Positions 47,931-60,811 are shown, counted from the stretch's first letter. The stretch: DNA of 64,000 nucleotides from Hyphochytrium catenoides (GCA_900088475.1 FLMG01003022.1:44989-108988), one strand, 5' to 3'. Notes: generated from the letters alone by a model not told the origin. Numbers and translations: made by a program.

Positions 47931-50900
47931 CTAAGAAGGACTGGTACGGCGACTACTGGGCGCGATTTTGTTCAGCAGAAGGTACTTTCTCTCTCTGTCT
48001 TCACCAAAGGAGGAGGCTGGTAAACCAAGAAGCACGGAGCCAGAAATTGATGGGGCAGAAGAGCTTAGAACAGCGGTGCTGGAGGAGGATAAGACTTCCA
48101 ACCGACCAGAAGACGAGTCATATCGTCCAAGAGGGATAAAGCCAAAGGAGACACTATGCCAGAGAGAGAGCTGTATGTACATGCATAAGAAAAGTAAGAC
48201 CCACAGCAAGGGAGAATAAACCGAGGGAGAGACGAAGCAGAGAGAAAGCCGTCCAGCCAAGGGAGAAATGGTGTTAGAATGTGCTTACATTATCTGAGGC
48301 GTCATCAGAACCCGCTTCCCACTGGATGAAGGACCACAGAGAGGGGGAGAGGAAAGAGGGCAAAGCTGTAACGGAAAAACTGAACCGAGACTGATCCTCT
48401 CAAGTCAGTATTTGATAAATCAGTGAGTGATTCATTAATAGTTATCGTGCTGGAGCAAGACAGCTCTGTAACCACCGTAGATTCCCTTCCACCAAAAGCT
48501 TGGCCTGCGTCGTCAGAGTCTTCGAAGCACCTTACGGAGGAGACGCACGGCAAGAGGCCCAGAGAGAGCAGAAAGACGGAGACACAGGCAGAGACAGCAA
48601 AAGAGAAGACAATGCTCAGATTTGGACAGTTCTGGTATATGGTTAACCCCTGCCCCAGGCTCACTTAGGAAGAGGATCAGACCGGGTAACGCGCAAAGTC
48701 GTGAGGCGGCGTAAGGGAATAGAGGTTAAGGATTACCGAGCGTGGCAGCGAAGGAACAGCGCGCGAAGCAATAAAGAGAAGTTGAGCTTTAGAATAGTTG
48801 AGACAAAGAATGGCACGTTGCAGCCAGAAGGCGCAAAAGAAAGATAGACTCAAAATCATACCCCCGTTTGACTCCATCAGTGTTTGAGAAAGATTCGTCA
48901 TTGACTGTGCCATTGTGTCTGGGACTCGAGGCTTCAAAATGTCCAGAAGTACTTGAAGCTCCAGGGCAACCTGTGAGATTGCTTAGTGAGCAGCACAAAC
49001 CGACACTGTCAACAGCCAACAGTTCGTACACACACACTCTTTCTCTTTCTCTGAAGACAGACCCTGAGGGTATCTGATGCCCAGAATCTGTAGGCTGACC
49101 CTATTGACCGATAGCCTTGTATCTCCCCTTTCCGATGCCTGTTTGCCCACCTACCGTAAGTGTAGGGCCCTCCGGCGATGGCTCACTCTCTGTCAGAGCC
49201 TCAGAGAGGGACTGAAAGATGCTTTCAGACACCTTGCGCATCGCTTGGTCGCAGATTTCTTCTCCTAGAAGACCGGGAAGACTGGTCTCTATCTCTTTCC
49301 GCATGTAGATCAAAACCATCAGCAAATCCACGACATAGCTCCTCACACTGTCGATATCCTCAAAAGCTTCGTAGGTTGGTTCGCTTAACCCATCCCGAAT
49401 TACGGTGCGGATAGCGCCTCCCTGAAGCTCTATGTACCGCTTCATAGCCGCCTCTTGGACTTGAAAGATCGCGGAGGAAGAGAGAGTGTGGCTTTCTCCC
49501 TCGAGGAATGCTTTTTGAAATATCATCGCTAGACACCCAGAAAGAGAGGGCAAGAGCGATCGTACTGCAAACGTAGAAAGAGCTATCATCAGTCCTTATT
49601 GCGCTAACCTAGGCATCTCTAAGTTGAGGAGAAGAAGAACATAACGGGCTATGTCGAACTCCAACAATAGTCCTGACCCTTGGCCGCAAGGGCTAGATTA
49701 TCAGACTGGCGAAGTAGGCTCTGAAGTCCTGCTATGAATGGTCCTGAACCTTAGAGCCGTGACAGACAATCAACAAGGAAGAAAAGTAGGCTGTAGCGGA
49801 TAGAGAAAGAATGGTCAGACTTCCGCTCACCGGACACGATGATGTTTCCGACTACAAGGAGATACCGATAGGCAGGATCTATAGGACCCTGGGTCGCGCT
49901 TTTGTCATCCAGCAATCTCATTTGCAGTGTGGCGTAAGTGTCAATCAGGCCCTGTGCGAGGACTGGGTCAGATAATTGAACTAGTCGCTTGCAAAGGAAC
50001 GAGTGAAGGGCATTGAGATGTGCCTAGTGATAGATTTTGCTAAGAGAATTAGTTAAAGGAGGAGGAAGGGTTCTCCGGTAAGCAGCATATAAAGTCCAAG
50101 TTACAGAATTGAGTGTGCGGGAGAAGGCTTGCCTGAAGTAGCTCTAGCGCGGCCTTGGCTATCTTGCTCTTCATATTCTTGGTGCTGTGCGAGATCTCGG
50201 AAGGGTTGTATCCGTTCCCATCTAGTTCCCCCACAATTGAGGGACCTCGTTCCTCATCAATATCAGAGAGAAGACATCTAGCGGTTTCCGCGACGTACTT
50301 ATCGATTATCGCCCTCACATGTGAGGGGAGGGTCGAATGGAAGACGATAAGTGTGGAGTCTCTGTCTTCCGGAGAGGGGTCTGGCTCGTTACCCGAGTTC
50401 TCGGGGAGAGCCATAGATGCTGTCATAGGAGCTATTTTGTCATTATGAGAGAGAAACAAGAGGGAGGCAGTATCCTCAGAATGCGCACGCCAGGAGCTCC
50501 GCTCTTCCCTAGCCCACGTCTCCTAAAAAAAAGTAGGAGTCAGGCTTACGCGTTCGACAAAGGAAAAAGCCAGACAAGCCAGCACCACATCGAGGAATCG
50601 GAGCTATTAGAGTCGGCGTATTGGGAGTAAAGTACTTGTAGTCTATTTCTCAGTTGGATGCAAAGAACAGCTGCAGAAGACCCGAAAGTGTCTTTCCTCA
50701 CCTTTAGGCCCAAGATTTCTGGGGCCAGCATATCCTTCACAATACGTAGATGCCGGCGGCAATAATCGGCGTACAAGAGGGAGAAGGCAAGAAAGCCATC
50801 CCAAGACAACTTTTCACCTTTGCCTCTAGAGTTCTTCCGCTTTGGGCTCAACCCCCCTCCCATTCTTCCTCCTCGCACTTGCTTGGGGCTTGCTGGAGCA

Positions 50901-53900
50901 TCCGTGGGGCAATGTAGGGCCTCAAGCTTCGACTGTACGGAGTCGAGGATAGTCCAGCAACTCTTGAGCTTTGACAGAGCCTCTCGTGATTCAGCAAAGG
51001 AGAGAATGGCCGCGGAGCCTTGATTCTCTGTAGGAAAAAATAGGTTAAATATCAGGATAAGGACACAGCCTTGACTGAGCCGCGGTGGCGAAGGGAAATT
51101 GAAACAAAAGGTGAGAAAGATATGTCCGTTGCGTATACTGCGTAATAATAGTTACATTGACATTTCCAAGATGGAGCAGATGGGAGTCAAGCGCTGCAGG
51201 TAAAGGACTGCCTGATCCAGGCATTGTGGTTCAGAATGCTCCAGCATGCCGCATCATAGAGGAAAGGGATCAGATGCCACAGGGGAGAGGTAGGTTGAAT
51301 GTACATAATAGAAGGAAAGGAGCATCCAGCAAAGGCACCTACTTGAGGATTCTTCAGGAAGGGAAAGAAGGAGTCGAATTGTGCTGATGCTATTGCTGAG
51401 GACGTCATTTGCCTCTTTTATCGCTCCCAGTTGGCAGAAGCGGCCAGGTAGAGTTGATACCAAAGAGCACACACTCTTTAGGGCAGTTAGCACCTTGGTC
51501 GGCCCATCTCCATGCTGTCCAGTGCTTCCAAAGCTCTCTTCCTGTCTTGCTGTAGCTGTGGAGAGGTTAGAGGCAGCGGTAGGCTTCTTTGAGTTTTGAA
51601 TAGCCATAGTACTAGGGACGGTGGGTGGACGTCCAACAGCGCTGCTCTTATTCTGAGGGGATAATGCATCCCTTTCTTTGCCACCTTTATCAGCGGCGCC
51701 TTTACTTTGAGGCATCAGAAGTTCGCGTTCTTTTCCGCTCTTTTCAGAACCAAGTTTGTTGGGAGGGGACAATGGCTCTCTCTCCCTGCCAGGCGGTCGG
51801 GTTATTCCTGCAAGCGACGGAAATGAAGGAAAGATCATTTGAGGCTTCCTTGGTCTACCGTCCAGAAACGCAGCCTATCTAGGGCTCTGACCTATGATCT
51901 CTGCTCTCATAGGAGGTACTGCCTCTCTTGCGTGATATCACACCTCACCCCCTCATCGCTACTTATCGCTACTCAAGTGCCGCTTTTAAAAATCTTGAAT
52001 CACCTTGAGGCTGCGGAGCCACCCTAGTCACACCAGCGGCATCTTCTGCCGAGCTTAAGACAGCGAAACATCGCGCCAGTTGACTGTCGAGGAAGGCCCG
52101 CATTGGGTCTACCCCTTTTTCCCCTTTGCAGAACGAGACCAGAAACCGGAGGCGCGCATCCTGGTAAGGCGGGCAGAGGTCAGAAGGGCCTGGAAAAGGC
52201 TTCCGGTAGGGCATAGCACTAGACGAAGCGAGGTTGCCGGACGAAGATTAAGTGGTTGTGCACCCCCGCCAGACGGATGAGGCGAGAGGACACGCTCTCG
52301 CACCTGCTTCCCCCATGGAATCCCATGGTCAGTAAGTAACTGGAACTGGTCTTTTCTCACTTCTTCTGCGACTCTTTCGACCTCCTGTAGCAAGTGTTTG
52401 AATGTCTCCGCACCCGTATTCTCCACCTGCATCTTGACTCTGTGATAGTCTGTCAGAACCTTGAAAAGTTGAGTCAGAAGAGATTTGAACTCTTATGTTA
52501 GGTTCCAGGTATCGGGCTCTATGAAAGGCACACTGTGGGTTAAAAAGGAAGATTCCCCCGCTAGAGATAAGGGCACCATTATTCGTAGAGTAAAGTTAAC
52601 TAAGTGATGGCGCACAAATGATGCCCCTCGAAAGGAGGCACATAAAGCCAATTGCCTACCCCATCATACTCCTCTTTCTGGACCCGCGACTTCATGTTCA
52701 GGGGAAGTTGGAAGAGTAGCTGCCAGCGTTGCAATACGTCCACAATGTTGTGCAGGCGCTTGCCCTCCTTGATTCGGGAGACCACTGGTCCAAACTGTGC
52801 CTCTGCAGCTCCAGTCACCTGTGAAAGTGTTCCCAGAAGCATCTGAGACTTTGAGCTGTCTGCCTTGCCTGGGGAAAGAGTTCGTCAGCTCTAAGTGATT
52901 GGGGAATGGGAAGGCGAAGATTTTTGTGGTGGATCTGGAGATAGAGGAAAGAGCGGGAGAGGATGAAATGGGTAGCACGAATGGCAATACGACAAACTCA
53001 GACTGTCTCTAAGAAGAATCATGAGGTCTAACCCATTATATACTGACTTTGAAACTTCCCATTTCCAGAAGTCTCTTCTCTGGCAATCTGTTGGATCCTT
53101 GTGATGGCCTCCCCACAACGTACGAACTGGTCGAAGTGCTCCGCAACTAACCGCTTCAGATTTTCCATTGCTGCGCCCTTTTCTCTTCTCAAATTCTCCA
53201 AGCCTCGAGTCAGATCCTCATAGGTGGCATCCTAAGGAGGAAGAGGATAAAGGGAACAAGGAGAAGGGTATCGGTAAGATTAACAAGGGCAGCTGGGGTT
53301 AAACGATAGGGATAGCGCGATGTGTGTCGTCAATACGCGAGGCAAACTGCAAGGCCACAACCGCTAGGGATGCCAACCTTTCAACTAGCATAGACTAACC
53401 AAGGCGTCTAGAGACATTTAGTGAAAGAATGAGCGCAATGATCTCGGGTTGTCACTGCTAGGCAGAGAGCTAGAAAGCAGCGAAGATTATAGGCATAAGA
53501 CATGAAGCTCAATCCTTTAATCTTATGAACCTTATGCACTCGTGCCAAGAAGAGCACAGGGCTGAAGTTCTCGTCAAACAAGTGAGTCGTTCCCTGCGGC
53601 CAAAAGCAGTCGCATTACCAAGGTCAGTACACCGTCACAGAGCGCGTTCCAGAGACGGTCAATCAAGCAAGACAACGAACTTTTTGAGAAGAAAATCAAA
53701 TTTTATTTGACATGCGATGCCCCGATTAGAAGGAATGATGGGTATGGGATGCCTCACCTCAATCCCGCCCAAGAAATCTTCACTCTTTGGAGAGCTTAGT
53801 TTGGGCCCCAACTTCAGTTCTTTCCGACTATGGCCAGACGAAGTGGAGGAGGTGTCGCTGGGCTTCTGCAGTGCGGATCGCAGCATTGACGGAATGGAAG

Positions 53901-55396
53901 AGGAGGCATTACTCTTTGACCGCTGGTGCCGACTGGATTTAGCTGCTGAGCTCTTATCCCCTTGTGGCGGTGTTCCACCTGAGAGGCCCAGAGGATCCAT
54001 AGTTCCCTCACTGTCGGTGGGTACGCTAATAGACAGACGAGGTTCAATCGTTTGCTACGATAAGAGATGAGTCAGTTTGTCAAGGCTGTAGTCAGCCAGG
54101 AGGCCATAGACGCCAAGGTCTCCTCACATTGATCTTGAGGCCGAGAACTGGAGGAGGAGGCCTGCTAATGCTATCGCTGGTGAGATCCGCTGATCAATAA
54201 CATCAATTAGAACCTTTAGGTCATCCAGCGTTACTTTGGGATACATAAAGAAGCAGACATGGGATCGAAGAGCCAGCTAATTAACCACAGAAAGAAACAG
54301 AGACAAAGAAGTCAGAAAGAGGGCCAGGTGTAGACAAAGAAAAGAAGGGCTCCTTACTCTGCATACTACGCGTCTCATCACTTGTGCTATCGACGGAGGT
54401 GGTCCTTTCCCCATCTTGTGACTTCTCTTCAGGGAGAAGTACCGAAGATAAGCGCTTCCCTAGCATCGCAATAGAGAGGATTAACGTCTGTTGGTAGGAA
54501 GGGAGAGACACCCTACTACAAAAATGACTAGGATGTTTCAAAGCAGGATAGTGTAGAGAAGTAGACAATGCAGCGAAGAAGAGAAAGCCTACAGTTTCAC
54601 AAGAGAGAAAGAGAGCCAGGAAGGAGTAGTACCAGGACCCAGTGTAGCTTCAGGGGTGAACGTGTCTTCAGTTTGCGCATCAGGGCTTTCTGCCCATTTG
54701 CTATACAAATCGCGAGCCCTCGGATCAGGGAGAATAGTCTCCAATGATAGCTGAGCAAGTGATAAGCTCAGGTAACGATATAGTATTAAGTGAAGAGAAG
54801 AAAGTGAAGAAGCATCAAACGAGGTATCCCAGCGGAGAAGGGGCGGGAGGACAAACAATGAGGGTCCAACAGCTCAATGCAAGAAAAGCGCGAACTATAA
54901 CGGAGGATGTCTCTCTCTTTACCGGGCCTTTGCTCCTATGATCCAAGATCAATTTTACTAAGGAGAACGCCATTGATTGCTCCTTTGGCATGACCTGAGA
55001 GCCCCTTGGCGGTAGGATGTGCCTGCCTAGCTTCATACTCTGGAGCTGTTCAGGCGAGAGGTGGGCGAAGACAGAGACCATCACTTGACTCTCCTGTGGC
55101 CTTCCTGCGGGAGGATGGCGGAGGATATGCCTCAGCAGGGCAAGAGCGTCTACCGTCGTACGCTTAAGCTCTGTGATGTGAGAGGTAGATACCGCGCCAA
55201 CTTCTTGGACCAGTCCTCTTTTCCCTCCCACCTCCCCATCCCCGAAGAGGAGGAGGGATATCTCGTCATGGCTGAGCTCTGGGATCTGAGAATAGTAGTA
55301 CTTTTGGAAGCTCTTTAGTGTCTTCACCCGCCCTGAAGAGTGATCTGTGGCAAGACTTTTCAGAAGAGCCTCGATGTGGTCTTCGTTGGTGCTCAT
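47931..55396 (-). CDS. EXOC2: Exocyst complex subunit SEC5 (EXOC2) with long N-terminal extension
   Basis: The SEC5 core is recognised by DATYEDLTRGLENLRREKGA and LVAEHFDQFVRCGEAI (about 53115-53232), then FGPVVSRIKEGKRLHNIVDV and RWQLLFQLPLNMKSRVQKEE (about 52660-52800). Downstream are ETFKHLLQEVERVAEEVRKD and a C-terminal helical region (YEAFEDIDSVRSYVVDLLMV at about 49330). SEC5 is a rod-like subunit of the exocyst that tethers secretory vesicles to the plasma membrane. Upstream of the core, exons 54923-55396, 54633-54750, 54358-54459, 54128-54189 and from 54054 join in consistent phases (0, 1, 1, 0), giving about 270 residues before the MDPLGL segment that matches plant SEC5. That extension (starts MSTNEDHIEALLKSLATDHS) is helical then Ser/Thr/Pro-rich, and I do not recognise it. 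A Ser/Thr-rich acidic tail ends at 47931. Many introns; C-terminal exons (47931-48900) are the least certain. Confidence 0.85.
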
Positions 55397-55755
55397 CGTG
55401 TCCAACGACCCTAAAATCTGCTTCGAGAACCCAAAAGAAGGTTGCCTGGCTTCTTTTCCTTGCTGGACGAAGCCCGACCCTGGGTTTCAGCCTGCCACTA
55501 GCGAGCCAGGACTGCTTATTCCCTGAGGTCTGCTCATAGAGGCCGCGGGGCAAGGAACTACTAGGAAGCTCTGTTGCTATTTCATTCGATAGTAGTTTCC
55601 TGACATCCGTCCACCCACTGCCGCAATGACGATCTTTCCTTCTATGAGAGAGAACTCTGTCTCCAGTCTGGTAATGAAACGACACCAATTGTGCACAGCC
55701 ACACACCCCCTCGGACCCAGTCATCTTCAAGTGAATAGGCGAGAGACCGAGGGAG

Positions 55756-55786
<31 letters not shown>

Positions 55787-55991
55787 GAATGAGAAAGAGA
55801 GACAGAGAAAGTGGGAGAGAATCTTAATCTGGTGTCTTGAGAAGAGCGGAATGTGTGACGTGTGACCCCTGTCTCCCAGACTCAATCTGAGTCTACTTCT
55901 ACTCCTGATCCTCTTACCCCTAGCTTACTATCACATTGGCTGCCCCTGCCGCAGAGGTTACAAAAGAATCTATAGCGTTGACTACGAACTA
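55397..55991. promoter_or_regulatory. Divergent SEC5/UFSP2 region with GA tract and possible extra UFSP2 exon
   Basis: Both SEC5 (-) and UFSP2 (+) start from this region. It contains a strong GA-rich simple repeat (55739-55810). Downstream of that, an open stretch from about 55883 runs in frame into UFSP2 and encodes a hydrophobic segment (LNLSLLLLLILLPLAYYHIG), but no ATG precedes it without a stop, so it is either a spliced coding exon or 5' UTR. Confidence 0.45.
55739..55810. repeat. GA/GAAA-rich simple repeat
   Basis: About 70 bp of nearly pure GAGA/GAAA purine sequence lies on the plus strand in the SEC5/UFSP2 divergent region. Such tracts can act as GAGA-type promoter elements or be unstable microsatellites; the sequence alone does not decide. 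Confidence 0.85.
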
Positions 55992-57169
55992 ATGCAGGGC
56001 GAAGATTGCGAGCTACGCCACCTTAGGCAAGAACTTCAAGGGCTCCAAGCGCAATCCAAGGTTGAGGAAGCTGGCGGAGCGCTTTCACTAGATGAAGGTA
56101 TTGGCCCCACATGAGCAGTACGACGCTATCCTTACTGATTGAGCCCGCACACGTGCGCTATCTGTGTTGTCTCTACTAGAAAATTACAAAGGCCAACAAA
56201 GAGTTTTAATGGACGTCCACCTTCACATTCCCTTCCCTTTCGTATGCAATGGCACTCAATGGGCACAGGTAGGAGAGAATCACCACCATTTATCTAGATT
56301 CTCTTGATTGCTTCAACATTGGTAGCCCCGAGAGCACCGGTCCCTAGACCCTCTACTATTGGCTACTCATCTTCGCTCACCTTCTTGTCGCCCGTGAATA
56401 CCCCTTCTCCTTGCAAAACATGTGACCTCTCCTAGATGTGACAGGTAACAGTCTGCCTTCTGCTGGCTAGGTGTGCGGGTCCTACCACTACTTCCATTAT
56501 GGTCATCAGCACTTTGATGACAGAGAATGGGGTTGCGCTTACCGCAGCTCTCAGACCATAATCTCGTGGTACGTACTTAACGGCGGGCGGTCCGAGAAGC
56601 TGAAAGGGGCGATTGGCGGTGAATTGAAGATAAAAGACTTAGCTGAAGTCATTCCATCCATCCCTGAGCTCCAGCAAATACTGGTTGATTGCGGAGATAA
56701 GCGATCATCTTTCGTTGGCTCTCGACAGTGGATCGGAACTTTTGAGGTCTATTTGCTGATCGACACAATCTTCGACTATTCCGCAAAGATCCTCCACTGT
56801 TCCAAAGGATCCAAGTTCTCCTCAGATATTAATCCAATTCTCAGGGAACATTTTTCCAAGATAGGTTCTCCCGTTATGGTTGGCGGAGAAGTAGGTGGAG
56901 CACTTACAGTCCTAGGCGTTGGCGACCCAGTACAGGAGGATGGAGGAAACAAGGCAGCATTAGTCTTGTTATTGGACCCCCATTACACAGGGGAAGATAC
57001 CATTGACAAAATAGTAGAGGCCGGCTGCTGCCGCTGGGCTAAGGCAGAGGATATTTTCCAATCGAGCGCCTGGTATAACTTCTGTTTGCCTCAGCTGGCC
57101 CCATCTGACCTCCGTCTAAAACCTGAAGCCCCATTGATGTCCGCTGGTTACCGTCTACCGCAGACGTGA
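55992..57169 (+). CDS. UFSP2: UFM1-specific cysteine protease (UFSP2)
   Basis: The main exon (from about 56471) reads VCGSYHYFHYGHQHFDDREW, then GCAYRSSQTIISWY, with the catalytic Cys in WGCAYRS. It continues to LLLDPHYTGEDTIDKI, which supplies the Asp and His of the DPH motif, and to WYNFCLPQLAP, the usual family ending. The preceding exon gives LMDVHLHIPFPFVCNGTQWA, a typical strand before the catalytic domain. The exon before that (MQGEDCELRHLRQELQGLQA) joins in phase 1 through GAAG/gtattg and ctactag. UFSP2 matures the UFM1 precursor and removes UFM1 from ER-bound ribosomal protein uL24 and other targets. The start at 55992 is the first ATG in frame; the protein may extend further upstream. 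The 3' coding end overlaps the MLH3 coding end on the other strand by 131 bp. Confidence 0.9.
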
Positions 57170-60100
57170 CTACTTCGAACTGTCCTCTCCTTCGCCTCGC
57201 CGCGAGCCGTTGAAAGTTCACACTCCTTACTGGAGTTGCGCGTTCTAGGCAGATGAGTGGAAATACTGAAGGTCGTCCATGAGCGCACTGAAATGGAAAC
57301 TTCGTTCTACCCAGCTTTTTCATTAGACCAACGCAGTCCACAAATGAGAGAGAATCACCGAACATGATGGCCCCTCTGCATGCCTTGGAACTCAAAATCC
57401 ATTGTACGGAAGGTGGACGCTTCACTGTCCTGGTGCCTAGCTTCGCGTAAAACTGAAGAAAGCTAAGGAGATCCGAAGGCTTTAGTTGTACACCAAGTAT
57501 CATCGGGACATGACTGACGTGCAGACTCGGTGGATTGGCACTGGGGATAAGACTCATTCTTCTATCTCCCCCATGTTGGGAACTGGCGGTGTATTTGAAG
57601 CCCCAGGCTGAGATGCGTTCCTGAAATTTATCCGCCAAATCCAGCTCATGAGGGGTGATTGGAAGGGCTGATGACACTTCCAGCTTGAACGAAGTGAGAA
57701 TGGAAGGATTGCTCTGTCCACCGTACACAATGCGATCCAGGTGGCTTTCTAAGAGCTCGAGACGCACCCTTTCGTCAGCTGCATGTTGATCGACACAAAG
57801 GATGTTTCCATCGCTGCAGAGAGCGAGAACAAACTTGTTCTCCACCTGGGAAATCACAGAGGCTAGCTGAATGCTATCTCTCCGCAGAGAGTGAAGAAAG
57901 CCCATGGCCTTTGAGAAAGACTTGCAAGCCGGTCTGGCTAGATTATGTTTATCCATTTCCCCGCAATGTTCAGCGTCTTCTATAACTGTGGCGCGGACAG
58001 CAGAGTCGGAACTGAACATCTCTTCTGCAAATGACGGCTCCGAAGATCTTCTCTCGTCTTTTTGAAGGTCCGTCCTTGGGCTTCCGTGGTCTGTTACTTC
58101 CGTCATCCTATCATCACTTTCGCAATCAGAAAGCCCAGGTCTATCTGATATCACTACCGAAGGATCTTCAGCTGCAAGAGGATTTAGTCCATCGTGGCTA
58201 ATTGACGTATCCACGGCAACCGGGTAAACTTCTCTTCTGGAATTTTCCACCAAGATCTGAGTAATGCAGCTGGAGTGATCTTGTCTATAGACCTTTCTAC
58301 CTGTCACTCTAGGTGAAGTAAGACAGTCTCTTCGCCTGACCGCTTTATCAGCTAAAGAGTTGAATGACGACAGCTTCCTCTTCAGTTGCCGGTGACGGAC
58401 CACAGCGTGAGAGCTGGGGCTTAGGAAGGCTTCCTCAAACAGCTGCTCGAGCTTATCGCTCTCCTCTATCTTTCGAGTAAGGCTTGGTGTGCCTTCTTCC
58501 TCTAGGAAAACTGGTGAACAGCATGATACCGCCGCCGGAGATCGTGGTTGAGGAGGAAGGTAGAGCTCCTTGGCCTGAAAAATTGTGGACACCTCATTGA
58601 TATTGGTGCCATTCATCTTGATTGGCGACTCTACCGAAGGAACGATAGCTGATGACAACAAATCATGAAATGGAGAGCTTGCACTTGCGACTTGACCATC
58701 CGGCTCCTCCCAAGATGGAGCTGGGGAGGGTATCTCGTCTACCAACTGCGGCGGAGTCAAAGTAGAAGGAGGAGTCACTGCCATATGATCCATTGGGCGG
58801 TAGTCTTGTAGCGTCCCTTGTACTATCTGCAGCTGTCCGCCTGCACGTCGGCCTTCCTCCGCCCCGTCTTCATTGGCGGATAGATGGCCCAATGGGAGGG
58901 GAAGCCTATCTTCAGTCCCTACCATGCCATTCACAGACTCGTTTACTCTGGGATGAGTTATTGGTGTCGTCTCCATGGGTGTCGGACAAGAGTTCGACAC
59001 TAAAGATGACTTCAGATGCTTCGTTGTTGTTGGTAGTGAACCACTCGAGGCGTAAGCAGGAGCTATTTTCTCGCGAGCCGCAGTGCCAGCCCTATTACCT
59101 GCAATAGGGTAGTCACCAAGGTATTCCTCTCCAAGACGAGGTTTAAAGAGAATCTAGCCACGTTACGTTTAGTTTAGCTCTTGTGACATGTAAGTATTCT
59201 CTTACCCGGAGCATTCCGTTGAGGCACTCTAGCACGCTCGGCCAGTCCAGAAAGGTAATCTGACTTTTGTCTGGCTCCAGAAGGATGTCGTAAGAGTCAG
59301 GTGGGCACTCCAGGTTCAGAATGAAGATAGGAAACGTCTTGTGCGTCTCGTTTGGGTCTTTGAGAAAACAAACTATTCTTAACCCTCGCTTACTAGGATC
59401 TAAAAGAAGTAGGACTTACCTCGTTTTGAAATGGACTCCAAAGTCCTTCTTCTAGCAAGCCTTCTATCTCCTTGCAGATCATATTGAGCGATTGTCCCTG
59501 CATTTTGGAAAGCCTTGTTTATGACCTTTCAAAGCCACTTCAGCTATGGTCGTCAGCACTTAGTTTGATCGTTGCCATTCTCTGTACCTTGTCGCAGTCC
59601 GTTGTGCGGCGGACCCATCTTCTGTTCACGTAAAAGAACTGGAGCTCCTTCGTTGGATACCCGTCTGGACAATTTTCAGCAGGTGGAGAGATGTACCCGG
59701 ACAGATGGTAGCTGCCATGGGAATAGTCTATAGGTTTTAGCCGCGATGCGTACTCCCCACTGCATAAGCCCGCAAACCGTTTGAGCATAGACTCCTGTGG
59801 CAAAAACCGCAGTAGAGTCTTGTTCCTTGCTGAGGAAGTGAAGGGAATGGTTTACGTCTCATCCGGGAAAAACGTGAGACCTGAGGACGTACCAAGATCT
59901 GTCACACAAAAGCTTATCCCTGGATGTATGAGGCTCAGCCGTAACAGGAACCGCTTGACCTTCTCAACCTCTTTGCTCTCATTGTGAAGCTTTCTTCGAA
60001 CCGGGCGGCAGCCGAAGAGATCTCTGAGAGTTACCGTTGTACCCTGCGAAGGCTTTGTGCTCTTTGACAACCCCCAAAGAAGCGCGCCGTTCCGTGATAT

Positions 60101-60811
60101 CACCTAGACGAAGAGAGGTAGTTGGAGTCAATGATTGCCTGGCCTCTTCCTAGCACCTGGTTGAGGAACAGACCTTCCTGTACGTCTGTGAGCTCTTAAA
60201 GTACCTGCTCTCCACCTCTAGAACCCCCAGAGAAGCAAGAGTATACAAAGCTTCCCCTCGGAACCCATAAGTTGACGATTGAGACGGGACATGCGATGCT
60301 TGGGATGTTTTTGAAGTCGCTAAAGGAGAGTCCTATCAACTCTGGCAAGTTTTAGTAATTGTTGTCAATTGTCATTTAGATTACCTATACATGTTCCCAA
60401 TAGCCCTTTCAGGTCTTCTTTTGGTATTCCACTGCCTAAAGAAGCCATGATTTTAGGGTAGACAGGAGAAGAAAGGCTGTGGGGTCCACATACCATTATC
60501 GGTAACCCTCACGAAGAACTCGTGAAAGCTGAGCCCGACAGAGATCGATGTTGCTTCCGCATCAATGCTGTTGTACACCACTGCTTTAAAGTGAGTCAAC
60601 AGACTGAATCCCCAAGGCACAGATGACCTGGTCACTTACACTCTTCTACGGCTTGGGAGAGGTAGCCGATTGCTGCGGTAGCACGTAACCTTGCTGAAGC
60701 CGTGTCCGGCAGTCTTGCCAAAATGGAGCATGGGAAAATGTTAGACCACCTCCAGGGCAGCCGGAGCTAGTCTCAGACTATGACTGAAGTACTCGCTTAC
60801 CTGACAATCAT
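57039..60811 (-). CDS. MLH3: DNA mismatch repair protein MLH3
   Basis: The ATPase exons give LPDTASARLRATAAIGYLSQ with AVEE, then AVVYNSIDAEATSISVGL (MutL motif I, with the conserved Asn, here NSIDAEA), FFVRVTDNG, GIPKEDLKGLLG and STYGFRGEALYTLASLGVL. A single 1.96 kb exon (57039-59000) holds the linker and the C-terminal endonuclease domain. It shows LCVDQHAADERVRLELLE (the DQHAx2Ex4E metal site), SSKACRGAIMFGDSL (ACR motif) and PFQCAHGRPSVFPL, the MLH3 version of CxHGRP. MLH3 pairs with MLH1 and nicks DNA in mismatch repair and in resolving meiotic crossovers. The start at 60811 (MIVR/LPDTASARL) is spliced in phase to the next exon, but an exon upstream (EYSREAVDLLNGGYVDCRWK) is open in the same frame, so the N-terminus may be longer. 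The 3' end overlaps UFSP2 antisense. Confidence 0.93.

Noticed and set aside
54358..55396. A separate gene upstream of SEC5
   Set aside because: All five exon junctions join in matching phases into the SEC5 frame, so a single gene is the simpler reading, though not proven.
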